DNA of 64,000 nucleotides from the NCBI RefSeq assembly GCF_049852125.1, contig NZ_CP187532.1:2232001-2296000 (forward strand), read 5' to 3'. The DNA comes from Senimuribacter sp049852125. GTDB taxonomy: Bacteria; Bacillota; Clostridia; Peptostreptococcales; Anaerovoracaceae. Shown one piece after another: positions 33,197 to 41,974 of the stretch; the first letter of the stretch is position 1; every line of letters starts with the position of its first letter. Below the pieces are notes generated by a model, which searched no databases, was not told the DNA's origin, and saw only the letters and a program-made list of their open reading frames with translations. Both the position numbers and the translations under genes were made by a program.

Positions 33197-33793
33197 TCAT
33201 TCACCTCTTGCCCAACGAAGAAAGGTATCCTGTGCAATACCAAGCTTCTGCGCCGCCTCTCTGGAGGTGATCACATGCCGATCCCAATCCTGTTTTATTT
33301 GACCAAAGCAGGGCGGGATTTCTTTACGCGGTCTCCCAAATCTTACCCCTCTCAGTTTTGCCGCGGCAATTCCCTCCATCTGACGCTTCTTAATATTTTC
33401 GCGCTCTGTCTGCGCCACATATGAGAGGATTTGCAGCACCAGATCCGCCACAAAGGTTCCTGTCAAGTCGCGGCCGTTCTGACGGGTATCCAACAGGGGC
33501 ATATCCAACACCACTACATCCGCACGCTTCTCCTTCGTAATAATCCGCCACTGCTCTAATATTTCCTCATAATTTCTTCCCAATCGATCAATAGATTTGA
33601 TCACCAGACAATCGCCCTTCTGTAATTTACGCAACAACAGTTTGTATTGCGGCCGGTTAAAGTCCTTACCACTCAGTTTGTCCATATATATATTCTTCTG
33701 TGCCACAGGAAATGCCGCTAGCGCCAGCATCTGCCGGTCTTCATTTTGTTCCTTCGTAGATACTCTAACATAACCATATATACTCTCTCTCAT
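33197..33793 (-). CDS. Small serine recombinase (resolvase/invertase type)
   Basis: 198 residues from ATG 33793 (GGGAGG upstream). The catalytic domain starts YGYVRVSTKEQNEDRQ with the nucleophilic Ser at about residue 10, and has IKSIDRLGRNYEEI with the conserved Arg residues. A C-terminal helix-turn-helix reads SREAAQKLGIAQDTFLRW. It is the size of Tn3-type resolvases and Hin/Pin invertases. No transposase or invertible segment with obvious crossover sites was seen next to it, so it is a stand-alone copy, perhaps left by a mobile element. An upstream terminator (33853-33891) rules out the longer ORF start. Confidence 0.92.
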   Translation of the reverse strand: MRESIYGYVRVSTKEQNEDRQMLALAAFPVAQKNIYMDKLSGKDFNRPQYKLLLRKLQKGDCLVIKSIDRLGRNYEEILEQWRIITKEKRADVVVLDMPLLDTRQNGRDLTGTFVADLVLQILSYVAQTERENIKKRQMEGIAAAKLRGVRFGRPRKEIPPCFGQIKQDWDRHVITSREAAQKLGIAQDTFLRWARGE

Positions 33794-33852
33794 CTTCCAA
33801 AAACCTCCCGTCTCAATCTTCCCTCTCATTTTGCTCCCCATGTTGCGGAGAT

Positions 33853-33891
33853 AAAAAAACACCGTACAGACGGATTCCGCTCCATACGGTG
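33853..33891 (-). terminator. Terminator of the M32 carboxypeptidase gene
   Basis: Stem CACCGTA / TACGGTG with an 18-base partially paired loop, followed on the minus strand by seven T. It lies 27 bases after the carboxypeptidase stop. Confidence 0.8.
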
Positions 33892-33917
33892 GTATACACG
33901 ATTTAAAGCTGCTTCAA

Positions 33918-35420
33918 TTACAGTTCATATAGCCTTCCAAATTTCTCCTGTAAATACCGGGTATAATATTCTGCATCAAAGGCCGTCCCGCAAACCTTCT
34001 CTATCAGCTGCTCCGGGGTATAGATCATGCCATGCTGATAAATCTTCTCTGTGAGCCACCTGCGCACAGGTGTAAAATCCTCAGCTTCACAGCAGCGATC
34101 CACGTTTACGTCCTTTTTCATTGTTTCAAAAATCTGCGCCGCATAAGCTGTTCCCAAGGCATAGCTTGGAAAATAGCCAAAATCACCGCCTGCCCAGTGA
34201 ATATCCTGTAAAACGCCGCTGGCATCATCAGGTACGTCTACACCCAAATACTCCTTGTACAATCTGTTCCATTCCTCCGGTAAGTCTGTCACTTTCAGAT
34301 CATCACAGAAAATCGCTTTCTCAAGCTCATAGCGAATCAGAATATGCATCGGATAGGTCAGCTCGTCAGCTTCGGTTCTGATCAGCGATGGCGCTGCCGC
34401 ATTGACTGCTCTATACAGCGCTTCTGTTGTAACACCTGTAAACTGAGACGGGAACAATTCCTTTAGCTTAGGCAGCAACATACCGCAAAAGGATTCGCTT
34501 CTTCCAATATAATTTTCCCAGAGGCGAGACTGAGACTCGTGAATAGCTGTACTGGCTCCCTCCCCCAAAATGGAATGGATCAGTTCATTGCCGGTAGATA
34601 ATTCGTACATGGCATGACCGCCTTCATGAACAACACTATATAAATTGCTGGTCAGGCTGTCAGTCGCATAGCGAGTCGTAATCCGCACATCGAATTTAGA
34701 AAACTCCGTAGTAAACGGATGAGCGCTTTCTCCAAGTGCACAATGCGCCCGATCCAGACCCATAATCTCCATAAGCAGCTTCGAAAAGGATCGCTGTCTT
34801 TCCACATCAAAAGGTCCTGTGAGAAAAGCCATATCCGGCTGCCCTTTTTCCACAATCTTTGCGATCAAAGGGGTCAATTCATCCTTCAGTGTGTCAAAAA
34901 AGGAGTCCATATCCTGCCTATTCATTCCGCGCTCATAATCATCCATCAAAGCGTCATACACGTCCTTTTCCGGAGCAACGCTGGCTGCATACTGCTTCTT
35001 CATTTCGATCAGCTTTTCCAGATGAGGTACAAAGGCCGCAAAGTCATTATTCTTTCTTGCTTCCTGCCAACAGGCTGTAGCCCTGCTAACAGCGGCCTCC
35101 ATGGCCATAACGTCTTCCTTAGGCACACGTAAAAGCCGCTCCTGCTCACGCGAAAGTTCTTCTACCTCTCTGCTAGTCTGCAAATCCAAATGGGATTCTT
35201 CCTCTTTTAAATCTTGCAGCAACTGCTGAATCTCTGGTGCTGTCCGCAAACTATACTCCTCGCCGCTGAGAATTTCCAGCGTACTGCTGAGATAATCTGC
35301 TCCGCCTGACGGCATAGCAGTTGAACTGTCGTAATTAAGCAAATTCATAGCATGCTTATATGCCCTCAGCTTTTTCTGGTGTTCCTGAAGCCGTCCAATC
35401 TTTGTTTCTAATTTTTCCAT
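33918..35420 (-). CDS. M32 family carboxypeptidase (Taq type)
   Basis: 500-residue cytosolic zinc carboxypeptidase that removes C-terminal residues. The zinc motif HEGGH is in VVHEGGHAMYE (about residue 260), with the third ligand Glu in IHESQSRLWENYIGRS. Length and the C-terminal LQEKFGRLYEL ending match the family. ATG 35420 is preceded by GGGAGGG. It follows the nuclease gene by about 60 bp on the same strand and is closed by a strong terminator. It complements the many aminopeptidases of the window by attacking peptides from the other end. Confidence 0.95.
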   Translation of the reverse strand: MEKLETKIGRLQEHQKKLRAYKHAMNLLNYDSSTAMPSGGADYLSSTLEILSGEEYSLRTAPEIQQLLQDLKEEESHLDLQTSREVEELSREQERLLRVPKEDVMAMEAAVSRATACWQEARKNNDFAAFVPHLEKLIEMKKQYAASVAPEKDVYDALMDDYERGMNRQDMDSFFDTLKDELTPLIAKIVEKGQPDMAFLTGPFDVERQRSFSKLLMEIMGLDRAHCALGESAHPFTTEFSKFDVRITTRYATDSLTSNLYSVVHEGGHAMYELSTGNELIHSILGEGASTAIHESQSRLWENYIGRSESFCGMLLPKLKELFPSQFTGVTTEALYRAVNAAAPSLIRTEADELTYPMHILIRYELEKAIFCDDLKVTDLPEEWNRLYKEYLGVDVPDDASGVLQDIHWAGGDFGYFPSYALGTAYAAQIFETMKKDVNVDRCCEAEDFTPVRRWLTEKIYQHGMIYTPEQLIEKVCGTAFDAEYYTRYLQEKFGRLYEL

Positions 35421-35484
35421 GATTCCCTCCCTGTTTTGCATATTTATCTTTTCCGTTTCTACATTTATATATACGCCGCGTCAG

Positions 35485-36420
35485 CTATTGTTTGGCTTTT
35501 CTGTAACCGGCCTTCTGCGCTTCTTCCTCTGATTCAAATAGAATCAGGTTCTTTGAATCTGCCATATCCTCATAGGCTCTTTGCCCTGGACAATGGTACA
35601 CCTTGGAACGGGAATTACCCCTGATTTCGCCATCAGTGTTCTCGCCGGCATCCTTTGGAATCGCCAGGTCGTTGCTGCCGTCCGCATAATCAATCATCAC
35701 TCCAGACTGAACATTATGTACAAAGACATTGAAACAAATGCTTTCTCCCTCATCCTCCACGGACCATCCTTCCATCAGAACCCCTCGTGCTACTAACTCA
35801 TCCCCGATAAATACAGGTGTTACGCGGTAAAGTACATGCCCCCCTGTTTCCTGCACGTAGTCGGCAACCAGATTTTCAAAAGGCAGCATTCCCTGCACAT
35901 TCATATACCGAGTCCCTGTAATCAGGTTCTTCTCGTTGGCATTTTCGGCGGTCAGCTGATAACCCAGCAAATGACAGCGGTTATACAGATATTTTCCATC
36001 TATAAAGTCATACTTAGATGTAACCCAGCCGGTGGGTTTTACAGATCCGATACTACCCCTTTTTTCTGTAGGCATCAGCTCGCGGCACACATTGGCATAG
36101 CAAACACCGCAGCGTCCCAGCCGGTCCAGATCGCTGTACTCCTCAAAAGCGTCCTCTGTCATATCCGCCTTATTAAATTGCGGCACGTTATCATTAACAG
36201 CAGTGTATGGCTTTCCCTCATATTTTGGCAGGTCTTCTAAAGTAAATGTGCCAAATTCCCCAGTAAACGACAGTCCTTCATCCTGCTGAAACCCTTGCAT
36301 ATCTCTTTCGTCGCAGCCGGTCATTGCAAGACTGCTGCCGAAACAAAGGAGCGCGGTCAGAAGTATGATGCCCGCTCGTCTCAATCCTGATTCTTTCATC
36401 GTGAATTTCCGCTTACTCAT
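35485..36420 (-). CDS. DNA/RNA non-specific endonuclease, lipoprotein
   Basis: 311 residues. The N-terminus is a lipoprotein signal, with a hydrophobic stretch (about 15-33) ending in LAMTGC. The catalytic core of the NUC1/Serratia nuclease-like family reads YLYNRCHLLGYQLTAENANE (with His in NRCHL, where many relatives have DRGH) and NLITGTRYMNVQGMLPFENL with the metal-binding Asn. The domain ends around IDYADGS; the C-terminal YHCPGQRAYEDMADSKNLI is a typical trailing segment of secreted NucA/DNA-entry-type nucleases. It probably degrades extracellular DNA or helps DNA uptake at the cell surface. Its start overlaps the upstream gene (ATGA). Confidence 0.88.
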   Translation of the reverse strand: MSKRKFTMKESGLRRAGIILLTALLCFGSSLAMTGCDERDMQGFQQDEGLSFTGEFGTFTLEDLPKYEGKPYTAVNDNVPQFNKADMTEDAFEEYSDLDRLGRCGVCYANVCRELMPTEKRGSIGSVKPTGWVTSKYDFIDGKYLYNRCHLLGYQLTAENANEKNLITGTRYMNVQGMLPFENLVADYVQETGGHVLYRVTPVFIGDELVARGVLMEGWSVEDEGESICFNVFVHNVQSGVMIDYADGSNDLAIPKDAGENTDGEIRGNSRSKVYHCPGQRAYEDMADSKNLILFESEEEAQKAGYRKAKQ

Positions 36421-36854
36421 TGTCTCCCCCTTCTATACACTTCTTCAGTAATTTTCTCATGAGAATAGCCAGCAAAAGATGTACTTTCGCAAAGCAGCCA
36501 GTCGGATGCATGTGTTCCGTTCGCAGGCAGCTTAAGCCATGTGTCCGCCGGATACACTTTGTCCCATCGGTAAATAACGATAGCTTCTATATCTTCCCTA
36601 TCTGCCGCCTGTGCCAGCGGACAATCTTCAACAAAACAATATGCCGCCCTGGCCTCCGCCAGCGGATTGCCGCAGATTTCTAATTTTCCGTCCCATTCAT
36701 CTTCCATAAATTGTTTTGCGGAATACGACGTTACATATAACTTCTCTCTGCCGATTCTGCGGAGAATTCTCTTTCGAAGCTCCCTGTCCTGGCTCTGCCT
36801 GCGTCCATTGAAGAAAACCCCGCTTTCCATATCCGCGCACAATAAGATTTCCAT
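36417..36854 (-). CDS. Conserved hypothetical protein, 145 residues
   Basis: Not assigned to a function. It starts MEILLCADMESGVFFNGRRQ and has no signal peptide or membrane helix. Aromatic and acidic residues cluster in the C-terminal half (AIVIYRWDKVYPADTWLKL; SDWLLCESTSF). The layout gives the feel of a small cytosolic alpha/beta protein found next to metabolic genes in Clostridia; I do not claim more. Its stop overlaps the start of the secreted nuclease gene (ATGA), so the two are co-translated, which could mean an immunity or regulatory partner of the nuclease. That is inference from linkage only. Confidence 0.75.
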   Translation of the reverse strand: MEILLCADMESGVFFNGRRQSQDRELRKRILRRIGREKLYVTSYSAKQFMEDEWDGKLEICGNPLAEARAAYCFVEDCPLAQAADREDIEAIVIYRWDKVYPADTWLKLPANGTHASDWLLCESTSFAGYSHEKITEEVYRRGRQ

Positions 36855-37236
36855 CTCTTGCCTTTTCCTTTCTCTGCATTCTCTTGCTACATATATTTAA
36901 CCATTAAAAGATTGTTCACGTCAAGAGGTATCGTGGCACACTTCATGGCTAAACGCACAAAACGTAAAGTTCTGCAATTCATATCATTTGGAACTGATTG
37001 GGCTGCCCATTTTGACCTTTTTGATTGAAATGCGAAGCCACCCTTTTCTGCATCAGCGCGGATAGACGAAAGCTCCTGCCATTTGGTTTCATGCTATTAC
37101 CGTATGGCGCGCTCCAGGACAGGCATATGAAAAGGAAAACTTTGCGCCGTGAACTAGTGTTGAGACTACATTAAAAAAACAAGGCTTGCCGGCATTCTCC
37201 TACCCACAAGCTTTGTTCTTAAGAAAATAGGTACTA
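36855..37236. other. 382-bp gap without a recognisable gene
   Basis: No ORF with a ribosome site was found. A minus-strand stretch around 36900-37110 is open for about 70 codons without a good start. The only clear element is the terminator of the next gene at 37173-37217. The rest may be decayed sequence. Confidence 0.5.
37173..37217 (-). terminator. Terminator of the PepV-like dipeptidase gene
   Basis: Stem AACAAAGCTTG / CAAGCCTTGTT (one G-T pair) followed by seven T on the minus strand, 20 bases after the stop at 37237. Confidence 0.85.
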
Positions 37237-38499
37237 TCAAACCTTCATGCGCAGGAGATTTTCAAGGGCAGCCTTGTAAATCCTCTGCAGCTTCAGGAGA
37301 TTTTCCACTGTCATATTTTCATTTCCTTCATGTTCTGTATCAGTCACCCCTGGAAAACTCGGTCCAAAGGCGACGATATGTTCCATAGACCGGGCATAAG
37401 TCCCGCCTCCCGCCACCATGGGCGGCGTCATATCGCCTGTGACCGATCTATATGCGCCAAGCAAGGCGCCGACCACCGGTCCTTCCGCATCCATATATAC
37501 CGGCTTCATGCCATAAGGACTGCTGACCGAAATGCCATAGTCCGCGGCAGCCACAGAAATCCGCCCTAGTAAATCCTCCCCGGAAAAGGTAACCGGATAC
37601 CGCACATCCAGAGTCAGCTTGAGCACGCCGTCCTCAGCGGAAATCAAACCAGCATTCATGGAAAGTCTGCCGCTGGCTTCGTCCCTTACGTTGCAGTTCA
37701 TAAATTCCCCGCAGTAGCTGTCCCCGATCAGTGCGTGATACGCCTTTGCAAAGGCTGGTGCATCCGTAGCGGCAGCTAGTTCGGACATCAGCTTCGTAAT
37801 CGCATTTTCTCCTTCCCAGGGCATGCTTGCGTGTGCCGATTTTCCAGTTGCCGCATAAGTCTTTCCACGGACTACCGCACTGCAGTGATCCGCTACCATA
37901 TTGGGCGCATTACCCCCGCAAACGCTTTCAAATCCGCTTTCATCAAGCGGCATGGAAAGCTCCACCAGCATGATGCCCTTTTCTCCGTAGACAGCTGGAA
38001 ACGCGCCGTCCGGTGTAAAGCCGTAATCCGGCAGTTCTTCCGCTTCTTTATAGGCTTTGATGTCGTACCAGTTGCCCGTTTCCTCATCCTGTCCGAAGAT
38101 GATTCGGATTCGTTTCGTTAGCGGCACGCCGCTGTCCAATAATTCCTTCATGGCAAAAATGCACGCCATGGCAGGTCCCTTGTCATCCTGCACCCCGCGG
38201 CCGTAAAGCCTGTCATTAGCTTCTGTTCCTGCAAAGGGCGCATAAGTCCAACCGCTTCCTGCCGGCACCACATCCAAATGTGCCAGAATGCCGATGAGTT
38301 CTTCCCCCTGTCCGATCTCGGCAAACCCATAGCGATAATCCGCGTTTTTCGTCCGAAAACCAAAGCTTTTGCAGAGATCCAACGCATAATCCAGCGCTCT
38401 GGCAGGTCCCTGCCCAAAGGGATATTTCCCCGTCAAATCTCCTCCGTTATCCTCCGCGATACTTTCGATCGCCAGAAGTCCTTTTAATGCTTCAATCAT
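37237..38499 (-). CDS. M20 family dipeptidase, PepV/Sapep-like
   Basis: 420 residues. Di-zinc peptidase signature: LAHLDVVPAG (His, Asp), GRGVQDDKGP (bridging Asp), GQDEETGN (catalytic and ligand Glu), GFTPDGAFP (Asp) and DTEHEGNENM (His). A lid domain is inserted between about 180 and 310. The PepV group cleaves unspecific dipeptides, including beta-alanyl ones. It is the third gene of a minus-strand operon with a transporter (39840-41030) and an amidohydrolase (38520-39818), under the GntR at 41242. The likely job is hydrolysis of a dipeptide-like compound brought in by that transporter. Confidence 0.93.
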   Translation of the reverse strand: MIEALKGLLAIESIAEDNGGDLTGKYPFGQGPARALDYALDLCKSFGFRTKNADYRYGFAEIGQGEELIGILAHLDVVPAGSGWTYAPFAGTEANDRLYGRGVQDDKGPAMACIFAMKELLDSGVPLTKRIRIIFGQDEETGNWYDIKAYKEAEELPDYGFTPDGAFPAVYGEKGIMLVELSMPLDESGFESVCGGNAPNMVADHCSAVVRGKTYAATGKSAHASMPWEGENAITKLMSELAAATDAPAFAKAYHALIGDSYCGEFMNCNVRDEASGRLSMNAGLISAEDGVLKLTLDVRYPVTFSGEDLLGRISVAAADYGISVSSPYGMKPVYMDAEGPVVGALLGAYRSVTGDMTPPMVAGGGTYARSMEHIVAFGPSFPGVTDTEHEGNENMTVENLLKLQRIYKAALENLLRMKV

Positions 38500-38519
38500 C
38501 TTCTCATTTCCTCTACCTT

Positions 38520-39818
38520 CTATGCATCCTGATAGATGCTGAATTTTCTGTTCTGCCGCAGGGCACCAAGCGCTTCTTTCGTAAAATACCGCTCACCCTG
38601 CATCAATCCTGCAATCTGCCGGACTGCTTCAATGTGTTCCAGCGGATTTTCAGAAAGAATCAAAAGCTCCGCCGGACTTCCTTCTATCGCCTGACCCAAC
38701 TTTGCGTCGCCCCGGTAAAACATCGCTGGATTTACCGTCGCTGTCTTCAGCGCTTCATAATTAGAAATGCCGCTTTCCGCCAGACAACTGAGTTCAATCT
38801 GCAAATCCACGCCCGGCAGCAGACCATCGATACCGCTGTCGGTACCTGCCAGAATCAATCCGCCCTTTTCGTGGAAGGTCTTCATGATATGGTGATAATA
38901 TGCCATACCTCTTCTCTCTACCGGACGACGATTCGGTTCCGTCTTGTAGACCTCCTGCCTGCGCTGTCCGCACTTTCTCCATTCCTCTCTTTCATCCGAA
39001 GGACAAAGGGACAAAAGCGCCTGATATTCCGGACTTTCTTCATATCTTGCCAGTTTCACCTTTTCCACCGCATAGGTCGGATCCAGCGCAATCTGATGCG
39101 CCGCCAGATATTCCATTAACGTGTCGTCAAGACCCGCCACATGTTCTACCGCCGCCTGTCTGATTGTAAAAGGCTTCCCGGCGATTTTTTCTTCATTGGA
39201 AAAATCCATCAAATGTCCGACGATGAGAATGCCTTGTTTTTCAGCTTCATCGCAGGCTGCGTAATAAGCTTCCGGGCACAGATTGTTATAGACCTTTACA
39301 AAATCATACCCTGCCTCTTTGATATAGCGGACTGCCCGCCTTGCAGTCTCTGCATCTTTTGCTTCTATGATTCCATCGAGCCTCAGCAGATCAGAATAGA
39401 CTTCCTCAAGAGGAAGCGCCGCTTCTGACCTGCCGTACTCCATCACCGAAAGGAATTTAGCTGTACCGTCGATAATCGGGCCTGCCGTAATCAGCCGCGG
39501 ACCAATGCGGCTTCCCTCTGCCAACTCTTTTCGCCAGCGAAGGGCTCTCGCCACGCCCATGTAGTTGCAGATGGTCGTCACGCCGTAGGACAAATACCAT
39601 GGAAAATCCGCCGGTGTGATACAGTGCACATGGCAGTCTGTCAGCGCCGGCATTACATACTTTCCCGTGCCGTCAATGACGCTCGCCCTTTGATCAAAGG
39701 CAATCTGTCCTGCCTGCGCGATGTGCCGGATGATTCCGGCGTCTATGACGATATCCACCCCCGAAAGGACGCGCTCTGCATCCATGGGGAGTAAGTTTGT
39801 ATTTTGAATGATGTACAT
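38520..39818 (-). CDS. Amidohydrolase superfamily metalloenzyme
   Basis: 432 residues with the layout of imidazolonepropionase/prolidase-like amidohydrolases. A small N-terminal beta domain is followed by the first metal pair in DCHVHCITP (His-x-His), a possible bridging Lys in GYDFVKVYNNL, His in IVGHLMDFS and VEHVAGLDD, and the Asp in LAGTDSGIDG. All ligands of a two-metal site are present, so the enzyme should be active. Substrate unknown; neighbours (M20 dipeptidase, transporter) suggest an amide or a cyclised dipeptide. It begins MYIIQNTNLLPMD after AGAGGAAA. Confidence 0.88.
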   Translation of the reverse strand: MYIIQNTNLLPMDAERVLSGVDIVIDAGIIRHIAQAGQIAFDQRASVIDGTGKYVMPALTDCHVHCITPADFPWYLSYGVTTICNYMGVARALRWRKELAEGSRIGPRLITAGPIIDGTAKFLSVMEYGRSEAALPLEEVYSDLLRLDGIIEAKDAETARRAVRYIKEAGYDFVKVYNNLCPEAYYAACDEAEKQGILIVGHLMDFSNEEKIAGKPFTIRQAAVEHVAGLDDTLMEYLAAHQIALDPTYAVEKVKLARYEESPEYQALLSLCPSDEREEWRKCGQRRQEVYKTEPNRRPVERRGMAYYHHIMKTFHEKGGLILAGTDSGIDGLLPGVDLQIELSCLAESGISNYEALKTATVNPAMFYRGDAKLGQAIEGSPAELLILSENPLEHIEAVRQIAGLMQGERYFTKEALGALRQNRKFSIYQDA

Positions 39819-39839
39819 AAATTTCCTCTTTCCTGCGCA

Positions 39840-41030
39840 TTACAGGAAGCTGACGATGATACCTGCCAGAAGTCCTGTTACAAGAGAAATGGTGACAACA
39901 CCGGAGATGATAATCTTTGGCTCATAGTATGCTTTCAGGGCTGCTGCATCCTCATCACTGATTTCTGCTTCCGCGCGAACTGCCGCAAGGGCTTCATCCG
40001 CAACCTTCTGAGAAGGCGGATAACCGACCATGCAGCCGATACTGATGGAGAATCCTTCATAGAGATCCACCTTGAACAGCTTCGATACGATGAAGCCGGA
40101 AATGATGCAGCCGATGATACCAAATGCAATCAATACGACAAAGTTCAGTGCAACTGCGCCTACATCGCCCAGGTTCAGTTCCAGGAACGCGCTGCAGACA
40201 ACGACAAACATGATGCCGAACATCAGCGGCGCCAGACCTGCCTTTGCCAGACAATTGTGCTCCAAAAGTCCCAGTTCAGCAAAGAGGAATCCTAAGAGGA
40301 TATACCACAGATATGCGCTGAGGGTAGTCAGGTCATACAGCTTCGCTGACAAGAAGCAGATGATACCCAGCATCAGAAATACGTAATAGAAACTGTTCTT
40401 GATTTCCTCCGGAATGCGAATCAGCGTTTTCGCTTTATTGTCCTCGGCATTGCTGTTGGCTGCAAGCTTTGGAATATTGCCTTTTTCGATTCTAATCCTC
40501 ATACTCTTTCTCATGGAAATGACACTGAGCGGATAGCCAAAAAGAATCTGCATATTCATCAGACACAACATCAGCGCGATCATCTTTTCGTGACCGTCTC
40601 CCAGTTCCTGCAGATGCGTCAGGAAAATCAGACCTGCCTGTCCGCCGCCGGCAACCTCCACCGCACCGTAAATGGCAGTACGTGGATCCATGAATACAAA
40701 CCCTGCCGCAAGACCGAGGCCCAGAATACATGCTACCGCAATCAAAGCAGTCACAACGGTTTTGCCTTCGCCTTTGATACTGGAAACCGACATGGTCGTG
40801 CCAAAGCCCGCCAGTACAAAGGGCAGACCGAAGGAATAAACCATCGGCGCGAAACCTGCTTTGTCAAACAGATCGGCCGGCAGAATGTGGAGCTGACCTC
40901 CGAGAATAATAAGCGCTACCATAAAGATAACCAATTCCGGCACCTTATAGCGGGTTACCTTGCTGATTAGCTGACAAACCACATAAATGCCGCAGATCAT
41001 AACGACTGATAAAAAAACTTCTGCTGTCAT
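39840..41030 (-). CDS. Multi-spanning membrane transporter, family not identified
   Basis: 396 residues from ATG 41030 (AAGGAG upstream). Around ten hydrophobic segments are visible, arranged as two halves with a charged central loop (about residues 190-215: EKGNIPKLAANSNAEDNKAK). The re-entrant-looking AVEVAGGGQAGLIFLTHLQE and the SIGCMVGYPPSQKVADEAL segment in the second half resemble ion-coupled carriers of the GltS/citrate-carrier type, but I cannot name the family. First gene of an operon with an amidohydrolase and a dipeptidase; it probably imports their substrate. The upstream region shares a 25-bp sequence with the RidA promoter. Confidence 0.8.
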   Translation of the reverse strand: MTAEVFLSVVMICGIYVVCQLISKVTRYKVPELVIFMVALIILGGQLHILPADLFDKAGFAPMVYSFGLPFVLAGFGTTMSVSSIKGEGKTVVTALIAVACILGLGLAAGFVFMDPRTAIYGAVEVAGGGQAGLIFLTHLQELGDGHEKMIALMLCLMNMQILFGYPLSVISMRKSMRIRIEKGNIPKLAANSNAEDNKAKTLIRIPEEIKNSFYYVFLMLGIICFLSAKLYDLTTLSAYLWYILLGFLFAELGLLEHNCLAKAGLAPLMFGIMFVVVCSAFLELNLGDVGAVALNFVVLIAFGIIGCIISGFIVSKLFKVDLYEGFSISIGCMVGYPPSQKVADEALAAVRAEAEISDEDAAALKAYYEPKIIISGVVTISLVTGLLAGIIVSFL

Positions 41031-41124
41031 TTTTCTTTCTCCTTTTTCTTTTTTCTCCGCAGGACGACAAACCCTGCGTGATTTTTCTCTATCATACCAC
41101 ATGTATTTTATATAATCAAGAACT

Positions 41125-41149
41125 ATTTTATAATTTTCAGTTTTTTATA
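41125..41149. promoter_or_regulatory. Shared 25-bp AT-rich sequence, copy A (GntR/transporter region)
   Basis: It matches 49506-49530 at 23 of 25 positions, with the core TTCAGTTTTTTATA identical. It lies between the transporter gene and the GntR/FCD gene at 41242. Since the other copy is in the nitrilase/RidA divergent region, both promoters may answer to the same regulator. Confidence 0.55.
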
Positions 41150-41241
41150 ATCTTTTAATTCTTTTTATAAGATTACCTGTTTACTTTTACCAATATTTTT
41201 TGTAAAATAGAAACAGAACTATAAAAAAAGGATTTACGCAT

Positions 41242-41907
41242 ATGAGAAATACCAAAGAAACTTTATCTGAAAAAATATATCAAAATATTTACGACGACAT
41301 CACCCAGCGCAATCTGTCCTGCGGACAGAAGCTGACACTGAAAGCGCTGGCGCAGGAGTACGACGTCAGCAACACGCCCATTCGCGAAGCGCTGTCGCGT
41401 CTGTCAGAAAACGGTCTGGTAACCTACTACTCCAACTGCGGCGTCAAGGTCATCGACTTTTCGGAAGCTGATATTCAGGATCTGTTCCGCTTTGTCAGCG
41501 AGCTGGACGCCCTGTCGGTGCAGTATTGTGAAACCTATCCCATTCGCGACGCCTTTCTTCACGAGCTGCGGGGCATTGTAGAAGCCGGCAACAGCCTCCT
41601 TGCGGCAGGCGATTTGACAGAGTGGGACGAATACTCCAAATTTTTCCACAAGACCTTCTACAAATTTGCCCAGAGCCCATGTCTGGATAACGCTGCCGAC
41701 AAACTCAGGCCGCGGGTGGAACTGCTGTCTTACTTGTATTATCCGCAAATCAGCCGGGAAAAAGTCAACGAGGATCATAACCGGATTTTTCAGACCATCT
41801 TAGACGGCGACTTTGCCAGGGCAGCCGAGCTGATGCGCGCCCATGTCCAGTACGATATGATCTTCGCAGTGAAAGCCTATGCCGACTATAAAGAAAGTCT
41901 GAAATAA
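41242..41907 (+). CDS. GntR family regulator, FCD subfamily (divergent from transporter operon)
   Basis: 221 residues. The recognition region is YDVSNTPIREALSRLSENGLVTYYSN and the FCD domain contains KFFHKTFYKFAQSPCLDNAAD, with EDHNRIFQ giving another conserved His. It shares the SENGLVTYYSNCGVKV block with the regulators at 23679 and 32500. Divergent from the transporter-amidohydrolase-dipeptidase operon, which it probably controls. Confidence 0.93.
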   Translation: MRNTKETLSEKIYQNIYDDITQRNLSCGQKLTLKALAQEYDVSNTPIREALSRLSENGLVTYYSNCGVKVIDFSEADIQDLFRFVSELDALSVQYCETYPIRDAFLHELRGIVEAGNSLLAAGDLTEWDEYSKFFHKTFYKFAQSPCLDNAADKLRPRVELLSYLYYPQISREKVNEDHNRIFQTILDGDFARAAELMRAHVQYDMIFAVKAYADYKESLK

Positions 41908-41930
41908 CACTTCATTTCGTATTACAAAAG

Positions 41931-41966
41931 AACTCCCTTCCGATGATAAATTTCCGAAAGGGAGTT
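41931..41966. terminator. Bidirectional terminator between GntR and the symporter
   Basis: Stem AACTCCCTT-CCG / CCGAAAGGGAGTT. It lies between convergent genes. A similar AACTCCCTTTGGG stem is used at 46873-46922. Confidence 0.8.
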
Positions 41967-41974
41967 TATAAATT

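Noticed and set aside
33197..33793. Serine recombinase as sign of an invertible promoter or a transposon
   Set aside because: No inverted crossover sites or partner transposase were found on either side.
36900..37170. Possible IS21-type remnant (segment near TGGGCTGCCCATTTTGACC)
   Set aside because: Only a vague resemblance to the trailing part of such elements; no transposase fragment or terminal repeats could be shown.
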